Source of the DNA: Saprospiraceae bacterium
GTDB lineage: Bacteria > Bacteroidota > Bacteroidia > Chitinophagales > Saprospiraceae
Length of the DNA: 64,000 bases
NCBI GenBank assembly: GCA_020629315.1
Contig: JAHDDO010000002.1
Coordinates: 93,887 to 157,886, forward strand
Reading direction: 5' to 3'
Made by a program: the position numbers and the translations under genes. Below the pieces are notes generated by a model. The model ran no database searches. It was given only the letters and a program-made list of their open reading frames with translations, and was not told where the DNA came from. Position 1 is the first letter of the stretch. The number at the start of each line of letters is the position of its first letter. This document shows, piece by piece, positions 27,348 to 36,261 of the stretch.

Positions 27348-28811
27348 TTAGATTCGACTAAACCAGTCTTCCACCATATAAGACTCGTCTTTGTATTTAT
27401 TTTTGAAAATAAATTCATTTATGTTGGCATCATAGGTGTAGTCTTCAGCCCACTCTTTGTGATTAGCAGCCAACTCTTGTATACATGCGAGGATATATTC
27501 AATTTCCTCATTGGTGCTAGTAGGGTGCAAAGACATCCTAATCCAACCTGGTTTTGAACTAAGTATACCACAGTTTATTTCATCTGTTATATTCTTGGAG
27601 AATTCCTTGCTTACCGAAAGTAAATAATGGCCATACGTACCTGCACATGAACAACCACCTCGAACTTGAATACCAAACCGATCATTTAATATTTTGACAC
27701 CAAGATTATAATGTAGTTGATCAATATAAAAGGAGAAAACGCAAAGTCGCTCTTTATGCTCTCCGGCCAACATATGCAGATTAGGAATGCCGTCTAATGA
27801 TGCAAACACTTGTTTACATATCTCTGCTTCTCTTCGTTCAATTTGGTCGACTCCCATTCGTTCCTTTAATTGGACGGCTAATCCTACTCGGATGGTTTGG
27901 AGGAAGGCAGGTGTACCTCCATCTTCTCTAGCCTCTATATGGTCGTGGTATTTATGTTCGCCCCAAGGATTGGTCCAGTCTACAGTACCCCCTCCAGGAT
28001 TATCAGGTACTTTATTATTGTACAGTGCTTGATCAAAAATTAATATCCCCGTTCCAGAAGGCCCTCCTAGGAATTTATGTGGGCTAAAGTAAATGGCATC
28101 TAGCCTACATTCTGGATCTTCAGGATGCATATTAATGTCTATATACGGAGCCGAACAAGCAAAGTCTACAAAACAGTAGCCGCCTGCTTGATGTATTTTT
28201 TTAGCTAATTCGTGGTATGGTGTTTTAAGCCCTGTCACATTAGAGCATGATGTGATTGCCGCTATTTTTAGTGGCCGTTCTTTATATTCCTCTAATAGTT
28301 GATCAAAGTGCTCCATATTAACACGCCCTTTGCCACATGCTTCAATAATTTGTACATCAGCAATGGTTTCAAGCCAAGATGTCTGGTTCGAATGATGCTC
28401 CATGTGAGTGACAAAAACAATGGGTCTTTCTTCGGATTTAGGTTGCACACGATCCTTAAAAGTTTCATGAATGCGTAGACCTAAAATTCGTTGAAATTTA
28501 TTGATCACACCCGTCATTCCAGAATTCGAAGAAATTAAGATGTCTGTATCAGCAGCATTAACGTGATCTTTAATGATCATTTTTGCTTTATGATAAGCCA
28601 AGGTCATACTGCAGCCGGTAACTGTTGTTTCCGTATGTGTATTGCCTACGAAGGGATAGATCTCATTGCGCATCAAATCTTCTATGGGTGCATACATTCT
28701 ACCACTGGCCGTCCAATCAGCATAGATAATCCGTTTAGGCCCATAAGGGGTAATAAACTCTTGATTGGATCCTATAATTTGCTCTCGAAATGGACCAAAG
28801 TATTCTTCCAT
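27348..28811 (-). CDS. Class-V aminotransferase-fold PLP enzyme, cysteine desulfurase-like
   Basis: A second PLP enzyme of this fold, 488 residues from the chosen start. It has YADWTASGRMY, NTHTETT, SSNSGMTGVINK, the PLP lysine in FSPHKFLGGPSGTG and a cysteine-rich VRGGCSCAGTYGHYLL loop that occupies the region of the catalytic cysteine in SufS-type enzymes. I chose the ATG giving MEEYFGPFR because relatives begin with ME.YF..FR. An ATG 15 codons upstream overlaps glmM. The substrate is unknown. Desulfurase or lyase activity is inferred from fold and cysteines. Confidence 0.78.
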   Translation of the reverse strand: MEEYFGPFREQIIGSNQEFITPYGPKRIIYADWTASGRMYAPIEDLMRNEIYPFVGNTHTETTVTGCSMTLAYHKAKMIIKDHVNAADTDILISSNSGMTGVINKFQRILGLRIHETFKDRVQPKSEERPIVFVTHMEHHSNQTSWLETIADVQIIEACGKGRVNMEHFDQLLEEYKERPLKIAAITSCSNVTGLKTPYHELAKKIHQAGGYCFVDFACSAPYIDINMHPEDPECRLDAIYFSPHKFLGGPSGTGILIFDQALYNNKVPDNPGGGTVDWTNPWGEHKYHDHIEAREDGGTPAFLQTIRVGLAVQLKERMGVDQIERREAEICKQVFASLDGIPNLHMLAGEHKERLCVFSFYIDQLHYNLGVKILNDRFGIQVRGGCSCAGTYGHYLLSVSKEFSKNITDEINCGILSSKPGWIRMSLHPTSTNEEIEYILACIQELAANHKEWAEDYTYDANINEFIFKNKYKDESYMVEDWFSRI

Positions 28812-28833
28812 TTCAGTGCGAGCATTCGCATTT

Positions 28834-30213
28834 TTATTTGGAGATAAAGGCAACATCTTCCATAATTTTTTGAGCCAATTGATTGGCTGAAGCTTCGTCT
28901 TTAGATTCTGAATACACTCGGAGTATTGGTTCTGTATTCGAAGCCCGAATCTGAACCCAACCTTCTTCAAAATCTATTTTTAGCCCATCCACATTATTCA
29001 GCTTCTCGTTGGCATATTTGGTCTGAAGATAGTCGATTATTTTAGGAAGTTCAACACCCTCAGTAAGCTGAATTTTATTTTTTGAAATATGATAATTAGG
29101 ATAACTTGCTCGCAAGGCAGAAAGACTGGTGTTTCGCTCAGCTAAAAGGCTTAAAACAAGGGCAATACCTACCAAAGCATCTCTACCATAATGTAATTCA
29201 GGAAGGATGACTCCTCCATTCCCTTCACCACCTATAACGGCATCTACAGCTTTCATTTTCCTAACTACATTTACTTCACCTACCGCTGCAGGAGAATATT
29301 CACCATTATATCTTTGCGTTATATCTGAAAGGGCTCTAGTAGATGATAAATTACTTACAGTGTTTCCTGGCTTTTTAGACAATACATGATCCGCCGCAGC
29401 CACTAAGGTGTATTCTTCCCCAAAAAAGATTCCGTTTTCATCAATAAAGGCTAAGCGATCGACATCAGGGTCTACAATGATACCTAGATCTGCTTTTTCT
29501 TCTTTTACAGCCGATAGGGCTTCTTGGATATGGGCAGGCAAGGGCTCAGGATTATGAGCAAAATCACCCGTCATTTCTTCATTTAGTAGGGTATAACTAC
29601 AGCCCAAGGCATCTAATAAAGGGGGAATAGAAATCGCGCCTGTGGAGTTTATACAATCAACCACAACATGAAATGATGTAGACTTTATGGCTTCGATATC
29701 CACCAAATCTAAATTCAAAATATGCTCAATATGCTTCTCTACACCTTTATCAAAATGGCTGAGGGTACCTAGTTTGTCTACGTCTGCAAAAACCAGCTCT
29801 TTTGATCCGATATATGATAGGACCTTAGCCCCATTTTCAGGAGAAATAAATTCACCTCGCTGGTTTATAAATTTGAGGGCATTCCATTGTTTTGGATTAT
29901 GTGACGCTGTAAAGATAATCCCCCCTTGTGCATTCAATTCAGGTACCATCATTTCTAGGGTAGGCGTAGTTGTATACCCTAAATCGATTACATCGATGCC
30001 TAAAGCTAATAAGCTATTGATGGCTAATTGACTTACCATCGGCCCACTTATTCGTCCGTCCCGACCCACGATGACGGTTGATTTACCATGATTTTGACGA
30101 ATCCAAGTACCATATGCAGACACACACTCTACAATATCCAAGGGGGTTAGATTATCCCCTTTGCTGCCACCGATAGTACCCCTGATACCGGATATAGATT
30201 TAATTAAACTCAA
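28834..30213 (-). CDS. glmM: Phosphoglucosamine mutase (GlmM-like phosphohexomutase)
   Basis: It converts glucosamine-6-phosphate to glucosamine-1-phosphate for UDP-GlcNAc and so for peptidoglycan. Four-domain phosphohexomutase motifs are in order: the GIRGTIGG opening, the phosphoserine loop FTASHNPKQWN (Ser104), the metal loop DPDVDRLAF (~248) and GGEGNGGV in the sugar-specificity loop (~325), with RASNTEPILRVY at the phosphate-binding end. The start is TTG. At 459 residues it is typical. A phosphomannomutase specificity cannot be excluded. It is the second gene in a six-gene minus cluster. Confidence 0.88.
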   Translation of the reverse strand: MSLIKSISGIRGTIGGSKGDNLTPLDIVECVSAYGTWIRQNHGKSTVIVGRDGRISGPMVSQLAINSLLALGIDVIDLGYTTTPTLEMMVPELNAQGGIIFTASHNPKQWNALKFINQRGEFISPENGAKVLSYIGSKELVFADVDKLGTLSHFDKGVEKHIEHILNLDLVDIEAIKSTSFHVVVDCINSTGAISIPPLLDALGCSYTLLNEEMTGDFAHNPEPLPAHIQEALSAVKEEKADLGIIVDPDVDRLAFIDENGIFFGEEYTLVAAADHVLSKKPGNTVSNLSSTRALSDITQRYNGEYSPAAVGEVNVVRKMKAVDAVIGGEGNGGVILPELHYGRDALVGIALVLSLLAERNTSLSALRASYPNYHISKNKIQLTEGVELPKIIDYLQTKYANEKLNNVDGLKIDFEEGWVQIRASNTEPILRVYSESKDEASANQLAQKIMEDVAFISK

Positions 30214-30240
30214 TGTACGTTTAGATTTGTGAGTGGATGA

Positions 30241-30618
30241 TTACCCACCCATGGATTTGCGCATTTGATCTATTTGGCTTTCCCAAAGATCTGATGTTGT
30301 TTGTTCATCACCCTCATCACAAAAATCACTGATCTCAAGAATGGTCTCATGAGTTACATCATTTTTATACATGCGGAATTCTAGATATTCGTCTTCATCC
30401 TCATCTACCCACTTGAATTTTAACCTTTCTTCTTCGATATCATCTATTAAAATGGCTTCTTCATCGTCACCATCCCAAGAAAATACAAAGCTATCACCGG
30501 TTATATCAACATCGTCGCAAAACCAACGAACTATACATTCTGTGGTAGTTAGGAATTTATACACAATGGCAGGGGATGCCTTCACTATGAACTCCATGTC
30601 TATTCTTACTCTTCCCAT
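30241..30618 (-). CDS. START-like domain protein
   Basis: A 125-residue cytosolic protein matching the Bacteroidota START-like family, with the opening MEFIVKASPAIVYKFLTTTECIVRWFCDDVDI and very acidic hairpins (DGDDEEAILIDDIEEER). I chose the internal ATG giving MGRVRIDMEFIV because relatives start there. The fold suggests a hydrophobic ligand pocket; ligand and function are unknown. It lies 27 bases upstream of glmM. A TTTATTTG string (one mismatch to TAnnTTTG) lies about 70 bases upstream of its start. Confidence 0.75.
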   Translation of the reverse strand: MGRVRIDMEFIVKASPAIVYKFLTTTECIVRWFCDDVDITGDSFVFSWDGDDEEAILIDDIEEERLKFKWVDEDEDEYLEFRMYKNDVTHETILEISDFCDEGDEQTTSDLWESQIDQMRKSMGG

Positions 30619-30734
30619 TAAAAAAAAAGATTTGTGTAAAATTCTGATATTTAGTATTCTACCTGAAGAATACCTGTCCAATGGCGCAAATAAAACATTT
30701 TTTTTGAATTAAAAAAAAAATGAACTTTATTTAT

Positions 30735-30767
30735 TTTGGAACTATTCTATGGTTTATAGTAATTTTG
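30735..30767 (+). promoter_or_regulatory. Predicted rpoD promoter (TTTG-N21-TAATTTTG)
   Basis: A -33 TTTG at 30735-30738 and an exact -7 TAATTTTG at 30760-30767 are separated by 21 bases, which is within the Bacteroidetes spacing range. This is the best complete promoter in the window. It predicts a leader of about 80 bases for rpoD. Confidence 0.75.
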
Positions 30768-30776
30768 CAGCTTGCT

Positions 30777-30793
30777 TTACCTTTGAAAGGTAA
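30777..30793 (+). promoter_or_regulatory. 17-base palindrome in the rpoD leader
   Basis: TTACCTTT-G-AAAGGTAA, a perfect 8+1+8 inverted repeat, begins about 10 bases downstream of the -7 element, so near position +4. It could be an operator or a 5' mRNA hairpin. No protein partner can be named. Confidence 0.5.
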
Positions 30794-30852
30794 TCAGACT
30801 ATAAGAACTCTTTTTAAAAACTAGAACGTATTCTAATTTTAGGCCTATGGGA

Positions 30853-31725
30853 ATGAGACAACTGAAGATCACTAAATCGATCACTAACAGAGAAAGCCAA
30901 TCACTAGAAAAGTATTTGCAAGAGATCGGTAAAGTAGATCTACTAACGCCTGACGAAGAAGTAACACTAGCACAGAAAATAAAGCAAGGAGATCAAGAGT
31001 CCCTTGAGCGATTAACAAAAGCAAATTTAAGATTCGTTGTATCTGTTGCTAAGCAATATCAAAATCAAGGTCTTTCATTATCAGATCTTATCAATGAAGG
31101 AAATCTAGGTTTGATTAAAGCAGCTCAGCGTTTTGATGAAACAAGAGGATTTAAATTTATTTCATACGCAGTATGGTGGATTCGCCAATCCATATTGCAA
31201 GCCTTAGCAGAACAATCTCGTATTGTAAGATTACCACTTAACAAAGTAGGCTCACTAAATAAGATAAATCGAGCATTTTCGGAATTAGAACAAGAATTTG
31301 AGAGAGAACCATCTCCTGAAGAATTAGCAGAATTGCTAGAAATATCTACTGAAGAAGTAGAAACTACCTTAGGGGTTGCCTCACGACATGTATCCATGGA
31401 CGCACCATTTGTTGATGGTGAAGACAATTCATTATTGGATATTCTTGAAAATGGGAATGTAAAAAAGACGGATGCTTCTTTAGAGTACATGGAGTCGTTA
31501 AGACGTGAAATCGAGCGATCCCTAAACACTTTGTCAGAAAGACAAATGGATGTAATCAAATTGTACTTTGGTATAGGTGTTGAACATCCGATGTCTTTAG
31601 AAGATATAGGTGAGAAATTTGGTTTGACTAGAGAACGTGTAAGACAGATTAAAGATAAAGCCATCAATAAGCTACGATCCGCTTCAAGAAGTAAACTGTT
31701 GAAACACTATTTGGGAGAAAGCTAA
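30853..31725 (+). CDS. rpoD: Primary RNA polymerase sigma factor (Bacteroidetes RpoD/SigA type)
   Basis: The short sigma70 form typical of Bacteroidota (about 290 residues), which directs recognition of TAnnTTTG promoters. Region 1.2 ([18 protein letters not shown]), region 2 ([38 protein letters not shown]), region 3 and region 4.2 ([22 protein letters not shown]) are complete. It has no acidic region 1.1. I chose the second ATG (MRQLKI), where family members start. An ATG two codons earlier is possible. It is followed after 12 bases by the protease frame. Confidence 0.95.
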   Translation: MRQLKITKSITNRESQSLEKYLQEIGKVDLLTPDEEVTLAQKIKQGDQESLERLTKANLRFVVSVAKQYQNQGLSLSDLINEGNLGLIKAAQRFDETRGFKFISYAVWWIRQSILQALAEQSRIVRLPLNKVGSLNKINRAFSELEQEFEREPSPEELAELLEISTEEVETTLGVASRHVSMDAPFVDGEDNSLLDILENGNVKKTDASLEYMESLRREIERSLNTLSERQMDVIKLYFGIGVEHPMSLEDIGEKFGLTRERVRQIKDKAINKLRSASRSKLLKHYLGES

Positions 31726-31737
31726 GTCAGAACACTC

Positions 31738-33261
31738 ATTACCCAGAACACCCATAAACGATCATCCTCTATTTCCCCTTATGTATGGGTACCATTCCTT
31801 GCATTCCTATGTCTAGCATTAGGATTAGCCGTCGGTTTCCAACTATCATCATCGGGTAATTGGCAATGGATGTACAATGATGCCGATCAATCTACCTTAG
31901 GTATCGGAGAAGTAGAAGAAGCCATAGGCTTAATAGAACAAAAGTATTATAGAGATATAGATAAGGAAAAAATGGTCTCTGTAGCTTTGAAAGCAATTAC
32001 TGATGAATTAGATCCCTTTTCCTCATATATACCGAAAAGAAGAGTACCTCAAACTTCAGAGTCATTAACAGATTCTATTCGTGGTATTGGTGTGGAGCTG
32101 TATAAGATCCGAGACACATTTGTAGTCACATATCTGGTTCCCGATAATGCCGCCATAAACGCGGGGATGAAGATCGGTGACAAAGTATTGGCAATCAATG
32201 ATAAAGTAGTAGTGGGTCCTACTATGAGCTTTGATAGTTTACGAGACGAATTACTGAGAAAGTCATCTGCTACCATAGATCGAATGAGTCTCGGGACTAA
32301 AGAACCTTCAAGAGTAACATTGGACCTCCAAAAAATTTCTAATCAAGATCAAAGTATCGGGTTTGCGATTAATGATAGTATAGGATTTATCAAACTAGAT
32401 AAATTCAATGATAATTCATATGAGTCCTTTATGCAACGACTCGAAAGTTTAGTAGGTGAAAGCAGATCCTATGATCTAATCATTGACGTTAGGGAAAATC
32501 TAGGGGGCTATTTGATGGAAGTGATTCAAATACTCCAACAATTGTTTTCAGACAAGAATATAGAATTACTGAAAACAAAAGGAGAAAATAGTCCTGAGAA
32601 GATCTACAAATCAAGAGGAAATCCTTTTTACAACATAGATCAATTAATTGTTCTTATTGACGACCGTTCTGCGAGTGCTAGTGAAATATTAAGTGGCGTG
32701 GTTCAGGATTTAGATCGTGGTATTGTAGTTGGGGATACAAGCTTTGGCAAAGGCTTAGTGCAGGAGCAGTTCTATCTGGATTCAGAAGCGGCCTTACGTT
32801 TAACAACGAGCCATTATTATTTACCATCTGGCCGTAAGATTCAATATTTATTTAAGGCAGAATCAGAAGATTCATTAACGTATAAAACCCGAAAATTAAG
32901 AAGAATTCTAAGTGGTCAAAATGGAATTATTCCTGATGTTCTATTAGAATCAAAGGTTACAAATAGTTGGTTTAGTAATTATGCTGATATCATTGAACAC
33001 TCCTTTACGATCAATCCAGAAAGTACATTGTCAGTCGCAGAAATAGAACAAAAGTATAGCCTACCTACCTCCTTTTTAGATGGACAAAATGAAATTAATG
33101 AATTTAGAAAGGACCTTTTCCATTCTTTATTAATCCAAAAGGCAAAAGGTAAATCAAGTGCTTTACGATTCGAAATAATGAAAGATCCAGTGGTCCAACG
33201 CTCTATTGAGCTCATCATGGAGAATGCCGATTTTGAAAACTACCTCAGACTCAATGGCTAG
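31738..33261 (+). CDS. Carboxy-terminal processing protease (CtpA/S41 family), probable non-AUG start
   Basis: A membrane-anchored periplasmic serine protease. The PDZ domain (IGVELYKIRDTFVV...INAGMKIGDKVLAIN) is followed by the S41 domain, with ENLGGYLMEVI, the nucleophile in DRSASASEIL and the lysine in TSFGKGLVQEQ. The first ATG (31870) lies after a clear anchor, YVWVPFLAFLCLALGLAVGF, which is open in the same frame back to the rpoD stop. No ATG, GTG or TTG occurs in that stretch. AUU at 31738 (or 31771) is the likely start, giving about 507 residues. Confidence 0.82.
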   Translation: MTQNTHKRSSSISPYVWVPFLAFLCLALGLAVGFQLSSSGNWQWMYNDADQSTLGIGEVEEAIGLIEQKYYRDIDKEKMVSVALKAITDELDPFSSYIPKRRVPQTSESLTDSIRGIGVELYKIRDTFVVTYLVPDNAAINAGMKIGDKVLAINDKVVVGPTMSFDSLRDELLRKSSATIDRMSLGTKEPSRVTLDLQKISNQDQSIGFAINDSIGFIKLDKFNDNSYESFMQRLESLVGESRSYDLIIDVRENLGGYLMEVIQILQQLFSDKNIELLKTKGENSPEKIYKSRGNPFYNIDQLIVLIDDRSASASEILSGVVQDLDRGIVVGDTSFGKGLVQEQFYLDSEAALRLTTSHYYLPSGRKIQYLFKAESEDSLTYKTRKLRRILSGQNGIIPDVLLESKVTNSWFSNYADIIEHSFTINPESTLSVAEIEQKYSLPTSFLDGQNEINEFRKDLFHSLLIQKAKGKSSALRFEIMKDPVVQRSIELIMENADFENYLRLNG

Positions 33262-33262
33262 T

Positions 33263-33470
33263 TTAGATCTTCCACACAGTTGAATAAAAGCCACATTCAT
33301 CTTTCGAAATATCAATACCTAAATACTTTTCTAATGTCGATGTGATGGCATTTCTAATCGCATATTTATTATTAGTTTATTCCTGTGAGACGTCTTTTGT
33401 TATGCTGCTATGCACCCTTGCTTTACTTTCGATAGGTCCTAGTTGGACACATAGCTTTTCGTAATTATTC
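33263..33470 (-). other. Possible remnant of a coding sequence
   Basis: On the minus strand, after the dnaG stop, a 69-codon frame reads as plausible protein (ending YLGIDISKDECGFYSTVWKI) but is broken by one internal TAA. It has no start codon in its second half. It could be a decayed gene or chance. I do not recognise the peptide. Confidence 0.2.
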
Positions 33471-33491
33471 TATTTTTATTTGGCGCTTAGC

Positions 33492-35516
33492 TTAACCAAT
33501 AATGGTGCGTAATTGCTTGGCCAACTCTTTACGATCTTCCTGTAACTTTCGGTATGCCTTAAGATTAAGATCAAGAGCCTCTGCATCATCCCCAGATTGG
33601 AGATCTATAATACGAGCCTCAAGTTGGGTAATAATCTTCTTTATTTTTCGGAATTTAAATCGGAGGATAGCTTGATAGCTATCTTCATAATAGTTTTTTT
33701 CAGGAGAAATTTGGAAGAGGCCAATCTGATGCGTTTCCCAATTAGCAAATTGGTATTTGCTTGACAAAAACTCCACACTTACCTTTCTCACTTCTTCATC
33801 CTCATGATTGACAAAGTATTGTTTTGAAAATTGTCCTTTTTCGACTAACTCAAAAGCTTCTTGAATAATCTTTTGGTATACAGGTCTGTCAAAATAATCC
33901 TTTACATCAAAAATGCTACTGTAAATAAACGAGGCAACAGACAATGATTCACCGTCTTGATCCATGATTTCATCGCCCATAGAAACTGTAATTCTTGCTA
34001 AGTCACGCTCTTGGTACTCATCGTTACGTTCTTTAATGATTTGTTTTTTGTGAACGATAGAAATATCTTCTTGTATCCAAGATTCTTCTTCTTCAGAGGT
34101 AGGTAAGGGGGCTTGCTCTGGGAAAGGCGCTTGATCAGAATATTGAGCTTGTGGAGGAGGGGGATCAGTCCGTTCTTTACGACGTGCTTCTCGGTCTTTC
34201 TCTAGCTTTTCTTGCCTGATATTTTCTCGAATCTGCTTGTTGACCTCTTTGACAAGAATAGCCTCTTGAATTTGTAACTTTTGGGAGCAGTCTTGTAAAT
34301 AGAAAGATCGTGTTAATGGGTCCCTAACATTGGACAAAGAAACAATGATGTCTTTAAGCATAGCACCTCGCTTGACAGGATCATTACTTGTTTCTTTAAT
34401 GATAGTATCCGTCTTAAAGAGAATAAAATCTTTGGCCTCGGTATTAATGTACTCTTTAAATCCTTCCTTGCCGACTTTTGATATATATGAGTCTGGATCT
34501 TCCCCCTCCGGAAGAACGACCAATTTAACATTCATTCCTTGGGCCAAAACAATGTCCAAGCCTCGCATCGCAGCATTGATTCCGGCAGCATCGCCATCAT
34601 AGAGGAAGGTTATATTATTCGTATATCTCTTTACAAGTCTGACTTGATCCTTGGTCAAGGAGGTGCCGGATGATGCCACCACATTTTCAATACCACCTTG
34701 ATGCAAGCTAATTACATCCGTGTATCCTTCGGTCATGTAACAGACATCTTCCTTACGGATGGATGATTTAGCCAAATGAATGGCGTATAATATTTTACGT
34801 TTATTGTAAACTGGGGTTTCAGGGGAGTTTATATATTTTGGTGTTTTCTTATCCGTTCGTAATGTTCGACCGGCAAAGGCAATAGGCTTGCCAGTCACAT
34901 TCCAAATAGTAAACATGACCCGATCCTTAAAGAAGTCAAGATCTCGACTAGTCGTTAAACCTACCGTTCTTAGATGTTCAATGTTATACTTCTTTTGGAC
35001 CGCGGTTTTGGTAAATTGATCGTATGACTTGGATGCGTAACCTAATTGAAACTTCCGTATTATATTTTCCCTAAACCCTCGTTCCTTAAAGTAGGAAAGG
35101 GCAATGGCTTTACCATCATTAGTGTCCCATAATTGCTTTTCGAAGTAGTCCTTAGCGTACTCATTAATAATGATCAAGCTTTCATTTAGTTGCTTTTCTT
35201 TTTGGTATTCTGGATCATTATTTTGGGTTTCTTCTAGCTCGATATTATACCGCTTTGCCAGATTTCTAATGGCTTCTGGAAAAGACAGACCATCGTGCTC
35301 CATCAAAAATTGAACAGGACCACCACCTTTACCGCAGCCAAAACATTTATAAATGTTTTTTGAAGGAGACACAGAAAAAGAAGGTGTTTTTTCATCATGA
35401 AAAGGACAAAGGCCAAGTAGATTGACACCCGCCCTTCTCAGATTGACATAATCTTGAATGATGTCCTCAACCTGAGAAATATCAAGAACCTGTTGTATAG
35501 ATTTTTGTGAAATCAA
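33492..35516 (-). CDS. dnaG: DNA primase
   Basis: It makes RNA primers for DNA replication. The N-terminal zinc finger CPFHDEKTPSFSV...CFGCGKGG (CHC2 type) is followed by the RNA polymerase domain with YMTEGYTDVISL, VASSGTSLT and the TOPRIM aspartates in LYDGDAAG. A proline/glutamine-rich linker leads to a helical C-terminal helicase-binding domain. The start chosen is a TTG giving ISQKSIQQVLDISQVEDI, since relatives begin MIS. An upstream ATG overlaps the previous gene and lies ahead of the predicted promoter. Length is 674 residues. Confidence 0.93.
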   Translation of the reverse strand: MISQKSIQQVLDISQVEDIIQDYVNLRRAGVNLLGLCPFHDEKTPSFSVSPSKNIYKCFGCGKGGGPVQFLMEHDGLSFPEAIRNLAKRYNIELEETQNNDPEYQKEKQLNESLIIINEYAKDYFEKQLWDTNDGKAIALSYFKERGFRENIIRKFQLGYASKSYDQFTKTAVQKKYNIEHLRTVGLTTSRDLDFFKDRVMFTIWNVTGKPIAFAGRTLRTDKKTPKYINSPETPVYNKRKILYAIHLAKSSIRKEDVCYMTEGYTDVISLHQGGIENVVASSGTSLTKDQVRLVKRYTNNITFLYDGDAAGINAAMRGLDIVLAQGMNVKLVVLPEGEDPDSYISKVGKEGFKEYINTEAKDFILFKTDTIIKETSNDPVKRGAMLKDIIVSLSNVRDPLTRSFYLQDCSQKLQIQEAILVKEVNKQIRENIRQEKLEKDREARRKERTDPPPPQAQYSDQAPFPEQAPLPTSEEEESWIQEDISIVHKKQIIKERNDEYQERDLARITVSMGDEIMDQDGESLSVASFIYSSIFDVKDYFDRPVYQKIIQEAFELVEKGQFSKQYFVNHEDEEVRKVSVEFLSSKYQFANWETHQIGLFQISPEKNYYEDSYQAILRFKFRKIKKIITQLEARIIDLQSGDDAEALDLNLKAYRKLQEDRKELAKQLRTIIG

Positions 35517-35544
35517 GTATATCCCTTTAAAAAAAGCTGGAGGA

Positions 35545-35552
35545 CAAAAATA
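35545..35552 (-). promoter_or_regulatory. Predicted -7 promoter element of dnaG (TATTTTTG)
   Basis: An exact TAnnTTTG match on the minus strand, 28 bases before the TTG start of dnaG and just after the stop of the preceding gene. It supports the shorter dnaG start. Confidence 0.5.
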
Positions 35553-35565
35553 AGCAATCAGCCAA

Positions 35566-36165
35566 TTATTTATGCTGCTTAACAAAGTTTAGCAAATAGC
35601 TTACTTCAGTGCCTATTGTATGGATGGTTTCTACATAAGCATAACTAGGGTCCGCTTCAAAATCCGCAAACTTCGGATCAGTAAAAGGCAAGCCAAACCG
35701 GCCTATTGCATTTGGAATATATGGACAGTTTTCATTTGCGTCATCACATACCATTATGGCTATAAAGGTATCGGGCAATGAAGGACTTTGAACAGTTTTA
35801 GAAAAATACCGCAGGTCAGGATTGGCCCCATTAGCAAAGATCCATCCTTGTTCAGCCCTTCGAAAGACAAAACCTAAGGATTGAAACGCCTCCAGCATAT
35901 TACTATGGAATGCCGTTTTTTCTGTTCCTGCTGAGTACGCTTTAAGGTAGGGTAGCTCTAGTGAAGCACTGATCTCGTTACATAATAATTGAGCCGCTTG
36001 ACTTCTTCTTGAGTTATGGGTGCAAACAAAGTTTAGCGATACCTCATTAGCAAGCAGATGTTGCTTTATTATTGCTTTCCCAATACCATGCAAGGTTTCC
36101 TTTCTTTCTGTTGAAATTCCTTGAAAGCGATTTTCAAAATCTTTTATGAATAAACTAAAATCCAT
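35566..36165 (-). CDS. Low-molecular-weight phosphatase / arsenate reductase-like protein
   Basis: A 200-residue cytosolic protein with the LMW-PTP P-loop FVCTHNSRRSQAAQ (CX5R, near residue 48) and a downstream DP-containing loop (LPFTDPKFADFEADPSY). The N-terminal ~40 residues form an extension before the catalytic loop. Members are annotated either as protein tyrosine phosphatase or thioredoxin-coupled arsenate reductase, and the extra cysteines (MVCDDANENC) leave arsenate reduction possible. No ars genes are adjacent. I chose the ATG two codons into the frame (MDFSLF). It is upstream of dnaG on the same strand. Confidence 0.75.
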   Translation of the reverse strand: MDFSLFIKDFENRFQGISTERKETLHGIGKAIIKQHLLANEVSLNFVCTHNSRRSQAAQLLCNEISASLELPYLKAYSAGTEKTAFHSNMLEAFQSLGFVFRRAEQGWIFANGANPDLRYFSKTVQSPSLPDTFIAIMVCDDANENCPYIPNAIGRFGLPFTDPKFADFEADPSYAYVETIHTIGTEVSYLLNFVKQHK

Positions 36166-36261
36166 ACACAAAGCTTATTAATTTTTGCACGATAAAGATG
36201 CTAAATGTGCGTAATATTGTACACGTATTTAAATTATCTGGACGTTAATAAAATTCCTCAC

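Noticed and set aside
31125..31667. 180-codon minus-strand frame inside rpoD
   Set aside because: It is fully antisense to a complete sigma factor, and its serine-rich translation has no domain features.
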